From CAWCTB01 sp963798275 (GTDB taxonomy: Bacteria > Acidobacteriota > Terriglobia > Terriglobales > Acidobacteriaceae), in assembly GCA_963798275.1 (NCBI GenBank), contig CAWCTB010000033.1, positions 3,444 to 67,443 of the forward strand: a stretch of DNA of 64,000 nt, given 5' to 3'. The notes beneath the pieces are model-generated. The model had not been told where the DNA came from, did not search any database, and saw only the letters and a program-made list of their open reading frames with translations. Numbering within the stretch: the stretch's first letter is position 1; each line of letters begins with the position of its first letter. Shown piece by piece: positions 27,564-35,911 of this stretch. A program made the position numbers and the translations under genes.

Positions 27564-28142
27564 GTGGAGAAGAAGCTGTCAGAAAAGACCGTTGCCGGTG
27601 GCCAGTAGCTAGTGACTGGTAACTGGGAACTGGTTTGGATTGTGAGAAACGTCTTCACCTCAGCGGCTAAAGCCGGACCTCCATCGGCACGATTACGGCA
27701 CGGCTGAAGGCCTTGCCTTTCAAAACAACCCCGAGTTATTCCACGAATTTTCGGGCCGCACTAGCGAAGCGGGCGACGGGTGGCGAGCGTCCGAGCATGG
27801 TTCTCCAGTCTTGAGAGTTAAAGGATGGTCAAGGAGAGAGTCTGTGATTTCGGGGGCGGAGCTATGACGGAGGTGGGATTACTAAAGTTGTAGTGAGAAC
27901 AGTTCCCGAAGCAGTTGTGTTTTGTCGCGAGCAAGTAACAGACCCACACGAGCAAAGGAAGCTTGTATGGAACCCGGCACCCGGCCAATTACGAGTGTCT
28001 CGATGGAAGGGTTCAGTCCAGGGACGCTGTGCCGCGCCCTGGGCCCGGTCAAGAAAAGAATCATGCGCTGGAATTTCCGAAACGGTATATAATGCGCGGC
28101 CGTTGAAAGCTAGAACGGAAATCCTGATTGAAGGAGTGCGCC
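27564..28142. other. Long intergenic region with one two-hairpin element
   Basis: Contains CGGC-TAAA-GCCG at 27664-27675 and an imperfect GGCACGGCTGAAGGCCTTGCC-type hairpin at 27697-27717, a degraded copy of the element at 25618. A TATAAT hexamer at 28088-28093 lies 50 bases before the next start and may be a -10 box, though no good -35 is 17 bases before it. No gene found. Confidence 0.5.
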
Positions 28143-29078
28143 ATGCATACTCAACCGCTTCGCACCGGCAACAAAGCAAATTCCAGCGACAGAAGAGACT
28201 GGCGCTATTATGGCCTCGCGCTTGGCGTTCTCTGCCTGTTGGCTGTACCGGCAGTCACTCAAACTTGCTCCTCGAATCCGAGCTGCCAGCCCAAGTTCAA
28301 GCTTAACGGTTACGAGAAGGGCGTAAAAACGGTCATCACTGACTGTACGACGAATAACTCCTCGAGTCCCTGTGCGTGGGCTGATGCCGTCGGAGTGGCT
28401 ACTCCCGCAGACGCGAAGACCTACTTCCTTGCTTGCAGCTTGGCGAAAACGGGTCCGATTGCGCTTTGCTACGATTCCGGAGTGCCGGGTAAAAAATTCT
28501 ACACTCCAAGTTGTACCTTCTCGCAAGACAAGAATGCCGCCCAGTGCGATTGTTACGAAATTAGTGCGAACAGTCGCGGTGCAGAGAATGACCCATACTC
28601 TTACGTGCTGATGACCGGCATTCTGAACAAGCAGGTTTACGAAGACACGGTCGAAGCATGCGGCCCGGACGGCAGTCTTTGCCTGAATATGTCGGATACC
28701 AATTCCGGCCTTAAGGAGGCGCCGGTATGCGATGCGCTCCGGAACAAAACATTATTTTCTGGTGCAGATCTGATCTCCGACTTCAGTCAAATACCGATAC
28801 CCAACCTGGTCAAGGCCGGGTACCCGCCCCCGGGTGAAGTAGGGAGCTTCAGTCAAGCGTGTCCGACATCAGGGAAGGCAAACCTCTACGCTGGGTGCAT
28901 GACGGCCCCCTGCAAGAGTACCGGCAAAATCGACAGCGCTACCGGCTTCCCTATCGCCAAGTGCACCTGCCCGACCTACAACGGTCCCAATCAAGTGGGA
29001 AATCCCCAAATACAGAGCTACTCATGTAGTCCAACGCCCCATGTCTGGTCTTCCGCCTACACCGAAATCACAAAGTGA
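28143..29078 (+). CDS. Cys-rich exported protein, unknown
   Basis: 311 residues. Basic N-terminus, a hydrophobic segment (YGLALGVLCLLAVPAVTQ) acting as signal peptide, and a mature part with about 20 cysteines, suggesting disulfide bonds outside the cytoplasm. The C-terminus carries GKIDSATGFPIAKCTCPTYN, which looks like a small Cys module. ATG at 28143 has AAGGAG ahead; a TTG five codons upstream is in frame but poorer. Base composition is visibly lower in GC than the flanking genes. No family recognised. Confidence 0.7.
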   Translation: MHTQPLRTGNKANSSDRRDWRYYGLALGVLCLLAVPAVTQTCSSNPSCQPKFKLNGYEKGVKTVITDCTTNNSSSPCAWADAVGVATPADAKTYFLACSLAKTGPIALCYDSGVPGKKFYTPSCTFSQDKNAAQCDCYEISANSRGAENDPYSYVLMTGILNKQVYEDTVEACGPDGSLCLNMSDTNSGLKEAPVCDALRNKTLFSGADLISDFSQIPIPNLVKAGYPPPGEVGSFSQACPTSGKANLYAGCMTAPCKSTGKIDSATGFPIAKCTCPTYNGPNQVGNPQIQSYSCSPTPHVWSSAYTEITK

Positions 29079-29195
29079 TAGCTCTTCCCCTGACGCGACC
29101 TCGTCGAGGCAGTACGTGCGGTTGCTGGTTACGATGATGACGGATGAAGGCCGGCCCGGGGTAGGCTATGATGTGTCGCTGGAAGGGGATAATCG

Positions 29196-29969
29196 ATGAA
29201 TCGTTACCGGGGTATTTTCAAGGGAAAATCCGTTGTCCTTTTGATGCTACTTGGCGTCTCCTCAATGGCGTTGGCAGACACCGTCACCGTCAGTATTGTG
29301 AATAGCCAAGCCGTTCCGATCTATGTCAGCTTTACCACGCTGAACCAAGCTCCAGGGGTTATCACGTGGAATTCATCCGGGAACGGGTGCGTCAACACCG
29401 GCAAGGGTGCAAACGCTGCCTACACTCAAATTAACGCGAACCAGACTTGTACCGCGTCGGTTGACACGTCCAGCAGTTCCTCACGATTCTGCGCAGCGAC
29501 GAACGCAGCGCCGGCCAACTGCATGAACGCCCAGACGCAACACCTGACCATGGTCGAAACCAATTTTGAGGCTGCCAGCAATTCCGGCTGTTTCAATTCC
29601 GGCGCTGCCTGTGTCTGGTATGACATTAGCGTCATCCCCTCAACCTGCACCGACACTCTTTGGAAACAAAATCAGTGTGCCAACACAGGGGGCGCTTCCT
29701 ACAATCTGCCAGTGACCCTGGCTTGCAGTGGCAATGCGTCAGAGCCGGTTTATACCTGCCAGGGACCAACGAACAGCACGTACGGTCCGGAAAATTACCC
29801 CAGCAAGTGTGGAAACCCGAATGCGACCTGTGCAACCGGCACACCGAATTGCACGAATGGAGTCAGCACCTATTTCTATCCCATGTTTGATCCGCCCGAA
29901 AACGCGTATCAGCCGAACGCGGTTTGTGTAAAAGGCAGTCTGTCGATCAGCTTTCTTTCCGGATCTTGA
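29196..29969 (+). CDS. Cys-rich exported protein, unknown (thaumatin-like layout possible)
   Basis: 257 residues, signal peptide with hydrophobic core VVLLMLLGVSSMALA, then a beta-rich, Asn/Thr/Cys-rich mature part starting TVTVSIVNSQAVPIYVSF. The order of blocks (N-terminal strand pair, VWYDISVIPS, SYNLPV, then spaced Cys pairs such as NATCATGTPNC) recalls thaumatin-like proteins, but the defining signature is not complete and I do not assign it. ATG follows GGAAGGGGATAATCG. Lies 117 bases after another Cys-rich exported protein, same strand, same low-GC composition, so the two may have arrived together. Confidence 0.65.
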   Translation: MNRYRGIFKGKSVVLLMLLGVSSMALADTVTVSIVNSQAVPIYVSFTTLNQAPGVITWNSSGNGCVNTGKGANAAYTQINANQTCTASVDTSSSSSRFCAATNAAPANCMNAQTQHLTMVETNFEAASNSGCFNSGAACVWYDISVIPSTCTDTLWKQNQCANTGGASYNLPVTLACSGNASEPVYTCQGPTNSTYGPENYPSKCGNPNATCATGTPNCTNGVSTYFYPMFDPPENAYQPNAVCVKGSLSISFLSGS

Positions 29970-30266
29970 TTAGCCGCCGACTACGCACTCAGGGCGCCTT
30001 TACCAAGGGCCAAGTACGGGGACTCCCTTCCTGGTGAGTCTGTGTTTGGGAAGTGGCTGGACACGCCGATGAAGTTGCCTCTGTGAGAAAAAGAACAGGG
30101 CGGGCCACCCGCCCGGCGGGCTGGGGAAAAAGCTGTCAGCCGCGAGCCGTCCGCCATCAGCTGAATCAGAATTGTTACGTCAAAATCCCCACTCAAGCAC
30201 ACCCGGCTTGAGTCGGCCACCCGCCCCCGAAAGTACCGTGTCAAGGGGAGCTTTCGCAATCAGTCG

Positions 30267-30770
30267 CTAGGGACCAAGCGACCACTCCATGTTTGCGTTG
30301 TTTGCGTTGGCGCAGGTGAACTGCCGGGGGCCGAAGGTTATAGTCGACCCGTCATCGAAGGAGGCTAGCGCGTAGACTACAGCTCCGCCTCCCTTTAAGA
30401 CGGGATAATAGCCACCACCATAGGCCTTGATATATCCCGCAAAGGCACCGTTCACATAAACACTGACGCTATAAGGGAAATTGTTGTTTACATCCAGCAC
30501 GCACTGTCGCCCGGATCCAGTGCCGCTACTCTTCTTGTTATTGGCCTCAACACCCACGTCACAATTCTGGCCACGTTTGATGCGGTAGTTAGCAGCATTC
30601 GCCAAAGTCTGCGACTTGCCATCACAATCGATGTACTCGATCTGGGTACCTTTCACGGTCGCGTGAGTGCCCTTTGCCACTGCGACGAGAGTCTTCGCGT
30701 CGAAGATGACGTCCGGTCGGACAGGCATTCCAAAAAACAATAACGCAAGCGCGATTCCTCGGCAAACCAT
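30267..30770 (-). CDS. Unknown exported protein
   Basis: 167 residues; short signal peptide (ALALLFFGMPVRPDV). The mature part has two Cys near the middle (YIDCDGKSQTLANAANYRIK, NCDVGVEANN) and a C-terminal Gly/Tyr-rich beta segment (GYIKAYGGGYYPVLKGGG). Twelve bases downstream of a membrane protein gene on the same strand, hence a likely two-gene operon. Low GC like its neighbours. No known domain seen. Confidence 0.6.
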   Translation of the reverse strand: MVCRGIALALLFFGMPVRPDVIFDAKTLVAVAKGTHATVKGTQIEYIDCDGKSQTLANAANYRIKRGQNCDVGVEANNKKSSGTGSGRQCVLDVNNNFPYSVSVYVNGAFAGYIKAYGGGYYPVLKGGGAVVYALASFDDGSTITFGPRQFTCANANNANMEWSLGP

Positions 30771-30782
30771 CTAGTTTCCTCG

Positions 30783-31412
30783 TCATTCAACAATCGTCAA
30801 ATCTTCCATCTGATCTGACCGATATATTGTCAACCTCGGGATCTTCGTGTCTGCATTTACATCGCCGTGACAATTCGTCTCGCTGCCAAGTGCGACGGAT
30901 GCGAACTTCACGTCGTGGACGAAATAGGTACCGTTGTGAAAGTAGAGAAGATTCCCCAGGTATCGCTTGCATCCCACCCGAAATGTTATTACGGGCAACT
31001 CCGAATCGTTTCCTTTGTTCTTTGTTGCTAACGATTTTCCGGCTGCCTTCGCGATGTAATACACCGCTGGCACACACGAAAGCATCGTGACAGAAAGGAT
31101 GAGTTGCACGATCATGTTGTTTCGAAGCTTGGGCAGCATCTCGACAAGCACCGGTACGATTACGATGAAAAGATAGATAAACCACAATGCCCAAGCCCCT
31201 TCGAACAACACTGTAAAGCCCTTCATCAGTATTTCCGAGAGAGGAAGATCTAGGGATCTGGTCGAGAGTCCAAACGACCGGTAGTAGTAGTCAAGGAATG
31301 TCCACCCGGACAGGAACACAAAAACGGTGTAAAGACCGAAAAGCCCCGAGATCTTGGAGACAATATTGGTCGGCTCGGGTGGGTCTGACTTGTGGTCGCT
31401 CCTGTGTAACAT
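30783..31412 (-). CDS. Unknown membrane protein with three transmembrane segments
   Basis: 209 residues. Transmembrane helices at about 22-42 (SGLFGLYTVFVFLSGWTFLD region), 73-92 (WALWFIYLFIVIVPVLVEML) and 100-122 (IVQLILSVTMLSCVPAVYYI), then an 80-residue soluble domain (KRYLGNLLYFHNGTYFVHDV) that may be a small beta fold. Precedes the exported protein at 30267 with a 12-base gap. Family not recognised. Confidence 0.65.
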   Translation of the reverse strand: MLHRSDHKSDPPEPTNIVSKISGLFGLYTVFVFLSGWTFLDYYYRSFGLSTRSLDLPLSEILMKGFTVLFEGAWALWFIYLFIVIVPVLVEMLPKLRNNMIVQLILSVTMLSCVPAVYYIAKAAGKSLATKNKGNDSELPVITFRVGCKRYLGNLLYFHNGTYFVHDVKFASVALGSETNCHGDVNADTKIPRLTIYRSDQMEDLTIVE

Positions 31413-31655
31413 GAATCACCGGGCAAATCGAGCGCTCAGAACGCGCCTAGGTTAAGAGGAATGATTTCGTAATATACACCCATCGATGATTTCACTGCAC
31501 CCGTTTTGTCGAGACAGGCGCGTAGCCCGGGCAAGCACTCTCCCTGAGCCAATGAACACGAGGGTGCCCCATCCAACCTTCTTTCGGTTGGACGGAAAAT
31601 CGGCTTGGGCGCGCGGGCGAGGAGGGCGCGCCAGTATTTGCTGTGCGATTCTGGT

Positions 31656-32644
31656 CTACTTTACGGTCTGGTAGCCGCGGGGGTGCGACTGGTGCCACTC
31701 CCAGGCACTGCGGACGATGCTTTCGACGTCGGCGTGCTGGGGCCGCCATCCGAGGAGTTGGCGGATTTTGTCGGAACTGGCGATTAGAACCGCGGGATCG
31801 CCGATGCGGCGGGGGCACTCGGTGGCCGGGATATCGCAGCCCGTGACCTGGCGGGCAATGTCGATGATCTGGCGCACGCTGAAGCCCGTGCCGCTGCCCA
31901 GGTTGCAGATCAGTTGCGAGTGATCAGACAGTGCATCGAGCGCCAGCAGGTGAGCGGTGGCGAGATCGTCGATGTGAATGTAGTCGCGAATGCAGGTGCC
32001 GTCGTGGGTGGGATAGTCGGTGCCGTAGATGGAAATGGAAGGCCGCTGCCCCAAGCGGGACCTGCAGGATGAGCGGAATGAGATGGCTCTCCGAGCGATG
32101 GGCTTCGCCGCGGCCCGGGGTTGCGCCGGCGGCGTTGAAGTAGCGCAGGCTGGCATAACGGAAGCCGTGCGAGGTGTGCAGCCAGCCGAGCATCTGCTCC
32201 ACGATCAGTTTCGAGGCTCCATAGGGGTTAGTTGGCGAGAGCGGATGATCCTCGGGGATCGGAATGCTCTGCGGTTCGCCGTAGACCGCGGCGGTGGAGG
32301 AAAACACGAAGCGGTTGACGCCGAACTGCAACATGGTGCGCAGCAGGGTCAGGGTGCGGGCGGAGTTGTTGTCGAAATATTTTTCCGGGAACTTTGACCG
32401 ACTCGCCGGCCTCGATGAAGGCGGCGAAGTGCATGACTCCATCGAAGCGGCCCTGCGCGAAGAGGGCTTCCATGGCTGGCTGATCGCCAACGTCGGCCTG
32501 TTGGAACTCGGCCTGGCGGGGGACGGCCTCGCGCCATCCCATGCTGAGGTTGTCGACCACGGTGACGTTGTGCCCGCTATCGACCAGTCGCTGCGCTACC
32601 ACACTGCCGATGTAGCCGGCCCCGCCGGTCACCAGAATCCGCAT
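31656..32644 (-). CDS. galE: UDP-glucose 4-epimerase (two frameshifts)
   Basis: NAD-dependent short-chain epimerase that interconverts UDP-glucose and UDP-galactose, feeding polysaccharide synthesis. Rossmann motif TGGAGYIGS at the N-terminus, active-site SSTAAVYGE and YGASK, and the GalE-specific YFNAAGA; C-terminal RDYIHIDDLATAHLLALDAL. Three frames are needed; one extra C near 32392 and one extra G near 32052 account for both shifts. ATG at 32644. It stands about 1.2 kb before the exopolysaccharide operon but on the opposite strand. The hairpin TCCAACC/GGTTGGA at 31573-31592 lies downstream and may end transcription. Confidence 0.9.
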
Positions 32645-32729
32645 GCTTCCCATTCTCCCGCACAACAGTATGCCGGATAACCCCGGCGTGGGCTGATACC
32701 GCACTCGTCGCGTGAGTGAGGGAGCGAGG

Positions 32730-32845
32730 ACCCCAGGGGCTAACGCCCAGTTTCAAGGGGTACGTTACGGCACAGCTGAAGCTGTGCCCTTTCAAAGCAT
32801 GGCAAAACCGGACTCTTCAGCAGCCGGTGAAGCTGTGCCCTTGCA
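32730..32845. repeat. Two-hairpin intergenic element plus a half copy
   Basis: GGGC-TAAC-GCCC at 32737-32748 and GGCACAGCTGAAGCTGTGCC at 32769-32788, then ctttcaaag. A partial copy ggtgaagctgtgcccttgcaaag lies at about 32825-32848. Compared with 25665-25684 the fifth stem pair is A-T in place of G-C, a compensated change. Confidence 0.78.
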
Positions 32846-32886
32846 AAGCGATTCATGAACTGGCCTGACTTTACGGTTCCGCCTAG

Positions 32887-33447
32887 CTACTTCGTGATCA
32901 CGCCGCAGGCGATGCGGTCGCCCGCGTTGCCAGCAGGATTGGTCTTCATGTCATCGGCCTTGGCATGGATGACGAGGGCCGTCCCACCGTTGGCGAAGAG
33001 CGAGTTCGCTTCGGATCCGTTGCCCAGCACGACCGCTTCATTCTTGATCGTAACCTTGGCGGTACCGTTGGCCTTCACGGTGAAGTTTGGCATGTCGCCG
33101 GCATGATGACCTTTGGGATTCTGCAGCCCGTGTTCCTTATTTTCTGGGTTGAAGTGCGGTCCCGCGGACTTGAAATCGGGCCCATCACACTTAGCGTTCT
33201 GGTGAAAGTGCACGGCATGTTCACCGGGCGGCAAGTTTTTGACGTTGAGCTTGAGTTCCACTCCCTGGCGCTCGGCGCGGATGGTGGCGGTGCCGACACC
33301 AGCGCCGGTGGCGTTCTTCAACTCCACGGTGATTTTCTTGGGCGCGGCGCTGCCGGGGTTGGACTTGTCCTGGGCTGGGAGCATGGCAGCCACGCCCAGA
33401 AGCAGACAGAGCAAGAGAAGCGGGTTCAAGAGCTTTGTGCTGTTCAT
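32887..33447 (-). CDS. sodC: Cu/Zn superoxide dismutase
   Basis: Periplasmic superoxide dismutase. Signal peptide (LLLLCLLLGVAAMLPAQ), then the SodC metal-site blocks: HAVHFHQNAKCDGPDF with the copper His pair and disulfide Cys, GPHFNPENKEHG, HHAGDMPN with bridging His and zinc ligands, and ALVIHAKADD. The partner Cys (ACGVI) is near the C-terminus. 186 residues, normal length. ATG at 33447 chosen; the open frame to 33624 has no signal-like start. Single gene. Confidence 0.92.
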   Translation of the reverse strand: MNSTKLLNPLLLLCLLLGVAAMLPAQDKSNPGSAAPKKITVELKNATGAGVGTATIRAERQGVELKLNVKNLPPGEHAVHFHQNAKCDGPDFKSAGPHFNPENKEHGLQNPKGHHAGDMPNFTVKANGTAKVTIKNEAVVLGNGSEANSLFANGGTALVIHAKADDMKTNPAGNAGDRIACGVITK

Positions 33448-33803
33448 ACCCCGGAGTTGTACCACAAAGCGAAGCTGGGCGGGTGGGCCGGCGAGGACAT
33501 CCGGGAACAGTGCCGTTTCGGTCAGCGGGGGTTGTGCAACTTCCGGACTGTCCAATTCCAAGATGTGGACACGCTCGTCTCGCTCGCTCCGACGGTGCGA
33601 ACGGCACAGACGATTTACCAGCAATGACTTACCGGGAGCGGTTGGGGGATGAAGGATTGGTGAGCAAAATGCTGGGACTCAGGCTTGCAGTTCCGCGGTG
33701 ACGCCCGATTGCCACTGCTCGTAAGCCAGCCAATCCATCAGCCAGACAGTTCTCCGCAGGCGCGCGGGAGGAGAAATGGGACTGGGAATGGCGGAGCCAT
33801 ACG

Positions 33804-34340
33804 ATGACCGGCATCTTTCCTTTGACCCGAAGCACGAGCAACGACTGCGAACGGCGCTGGCTGGCGGCGTGTACCCGGCCGCGGCACGAAATCCAGGTCG
33901 CCCAGCAACTGGAGTACAAGGGACTGCGCTACCTGCTGCCAAGGTACCGGCGTCTCAGGCGATGGTCGGACCGGGTGAAGCGGGTGGAGGCACCGCTGTT
34001 CCCGGGGTACATTTTTGTGCAAGTGTCGGATGCGGAACGGGTGCCGGTGCTGCGGACGCTGGGCGTGACCAGTATCGTGTCGTCGGGCGGCAGGCCGGCC
34101 TACCTGGGCAACAGCGAGATCGAAGTTTTACGCGCCTGCACGGCTTATCCCGAAGCGGTGGAACCTCATCCCTACCTGCAGGTTGGCCGGCGGGTGCGGG
34201 TGATGCGAGGTGCATTCGCAGGTCTGGAAGGAATATTGGTACAGAAGAAGAACGCAGCGCGGTTAGTGGTGGCGGTCGATCCGATCATGCGGTCTATTGC
34301 CATCGACTTGCACAGCGCCGATGTTGAACAAATCGCCTGA
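33804..34340 (+). CDS. NusG/RfaH-like transcription antiterminator (UpxY type)
   Basis: 178 residues. N-terminal NusG (NGN) domain: RRWLAACTRPRHEIQVAQQL, LFPGYIFVQV, GGRPAYLGNSEIEVLR; C-terminal KOW domain: VGRRVRVMRGAFAGLEGIL. This specialised NusG group sits at the head of long capsule and exopolysaccharide operons and keeps RNA polymerase from terminating early within them. It precedes the initiating transferase gene by 43 bases and is followed by 14 kb of same-strand genes. A strong ribosome site (GGGAGGAG) belongs to another ATG at 33776 that is out of frame; the in-frame ATG at 33804 is used here. Confidence 0.85.
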   Translation: MTGIFPLTRSTSNDCERRWLAACTRPRHEIQVAQQLEYKGLRYLLPRYRRLRRWSDRVKRVEAPLFPGYIFVQVSDAERVPVLRTLGVTSIVSSGGRPAYLGNSEIEVLRACTAYPEAVEPHPYLQVGRRVRVMRGAFAGLEGILVQKKNAARLVVAVDPIMRSIAIDLHSADVEQIA

Positions 34341-34383
34341 GTCAGTTCTGAGAAGAGTGTTTTAGCCCTCCCCCGGTGAAAAC

Positions 34384-35871
34384 ATGATCCCTCACAATTC
34401 CCCTACGGTTCCAAGCACCGGCATTGTCATTCCGTTTCCCGCGACGGCAATCGAGCGCGGGGAAAAAAGGCCATTGGCGGAGCGCATCCGGCCGGTACTC
34501 TCGTGGCTGGAGAGGGCGCTGGATTTCGTCACCGTGATGACGGCGGTGCTGCTTGCGTACCTTGCCGGCCGGGCGTGCGGAGTCAAGCTGCCGGCACAGG
34601 CGGCCAGTAGTTCGGTGGTCCTGGGAGCAGCGGTCGCTGCCGGGCTGTTCGTGCTGCTGCTGGACAAGCACGGAGAGTACCGGCCATGCCTGAGCCTGCT
34701 GGCCATTCGCGAAAGCGAGCGCTGGCTGCGAGTCTTGGCTGAGACTGCCTGGCTTGCCGCGGCGGTGATGGTCTGCGCGACGGGACACTTCCCGCTGCGC
34801 TTTTTAGTGCTGGCGACGGTGTCGGCGGGCGCGCTTCTGGCGGCGCAAAAGCTGCACGTGCGCCGCGCGGTTGGTTGGGTTCGCAGCCGCGGCTGGGGAA
34901 TGCGGCGGGCGGTGATTGTGGGCGCGGGGCCGCTGGGGAGGAAAGTGTATTCCGCACTGGCGCGATCGCCCAAGTTTGGCCTGGAGCCGGTGGCCTTTGT
35001 CGATGAAGATGCGGCATTCGGCAGCCAGGAGATTCACGAACTCTCCTATCGCTCGACCGAGGCGGCAAAGATTCTGACCGGGCCGCTGTCGCCCCGGCTG
35101 TTCCGCAACCTGAATGCCTCGGTTCTGGTGATTGCCGACCCCGACCTCGATGGCATGGAGCTGGAGGACACAATCGCCGACGCCGGGGCACTGGGAGTGA
35201 CCTCGTATGTCGTATCGAAGGAATTCGAAGAGACGGGGTCGTGGATTAGCTACTCGGAGCTGGACGGGTTGACGGTGGCCAAAATTGCGGGCGATGAGCC
35301 CGCGCCAAGGTCCGACGGTCTCAAGCGGCTCTTCGACATTGGTGTAGCGGGGGTTTCGCTGTGCCTGGCCGCACCCTTGATGCTGCTTGCGGCAGTGCTG
35401 GTGAAGCTCACCTCTCCGGGACCGGTGCTGTTCAGGCAGTTGCGGCTGGGCAAGAACGGGCGGCGGTTCAGCATGTACAAATTCCGCACCATGGAGATGG
35501 ACGGGGAGGCCACGCCGCCGTCGCGGACTCTCAAGGAAGCCTCGAACCCGCGGGTGACGCGAATCGGGCGAATCTTGCGCAAGAGCAACATCGACGAGCT
35601 GCCGCAACTATTCAACGTGTTGGTGGGCGACATGTCGCTGGTGGGGCCGCGTCCGGAGATCGCGTCACTAGATATCTTCTATCACGGCATCCAACGCAAA
35701 CGGCTGGCGGTAACACCGGGAATGACCGGCCTGTGGCAGTTGAGCGTGCACCGCAACAGCCCGATTTACGAGAATACGGAATACGACCTGTATTATGCGC
35801 GCCATCGCAATTTCTTTATGGACCTGGCCATCCTGATCCACACGCTGTGGTTTGGCTGGCAAGGGGTCTGA
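34384..35871 (+). CDS. Undecaprenyl-phosphate sugar phosphotransferase (WcaJ/WbaP type)
   Basis: Initiates repeat-unit synthesis by moving a sugar-1-phosphate from a nucleotide sugar to undecaprenyl phosphate. N-terminal transmembrane helices (residues 40-170), then a Rossmann-like middle domain (RRAVIVGAGPLGRKVYSAL), a re-entrant helix preceded by KRLFDIGVAG, and the catalytic C-terminal bacterial sugar transferase domain with FRQLRLGKNGRRFSMYKFRT, LRKSNIDELPQLFNVL and MSLVGPRPE. 495 residues, full length. Second gene of the operon. Sugar specificity cannot be read from the sequence. Confidence 0.92.
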   Translation: MIPHNSPTVPSTGIVIPFPATAIERGEKRPLAERIRPVLSWLERALDFVTVMTAVLLAYLAGRACGVKLPAQAASSSVVLGAAVAAGLFVLLLDKHGEYRPCLSLLAIRESERWLRVLAETAWLAAAVMVCATGHFPLRFLVLATVSAGALLAAQKLHVRRAVGWVRSRGWGMRRAVIVGAGPLGRKVYSALARSPKFGLEPVAFVDEDAAFGSQEIHELSYRSTEAAKILTGPLSPRLFRNLNASVLVIADPDLDGMELEDTIADAGALGVTSYVVSKEFEETGSWISYSELDGLTVAKIAGDEPAPRSDGLKRLFDIGVAGVSLCLAAPLMLLAAVLVKLTSPGPVLFRQLRLGKNGRRFSMYKFRTMEMDGEATPPSRTLKEASNPRVTRIGRILRKSNIDELPQLFNVLVGDMSLVGPRPEIASLDIFYHGIQRKRLAVTPGMTGLWQLSVHRNSPIYENTEYDLYYARHRNFFMDLAILIHTLWFGWQGV

Positions 35872-35911
35872 GCTTTTGGGCGAATTAAGTCCGTAAGTCA
35901 GTTTGAGCTCC

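Noticed and set aside
29196..29969. Firm thaumatin-domain call
   Set aside because: Some spacing is suggestive, but the signature and Cys order cannot be confirmed by eye.
31573..31592. Hairpin after galE as a certain terminator
   Set aside because: Good stem but no T run on the minus strand; mentioned only as possible.
33776..34327. Alternative gene start with strong ribosome site ahead of the NusG-like gene
   Set aside because: Its frame has no family similarity, while the frame from 33804 encodes NGN and KOW domains. It could be a leader peptide, but nothing supports that further.
34804..35607. Minus-strand frame opposite the sugar transferase
   Set aside because: Shadow of a strongly conserved gene.
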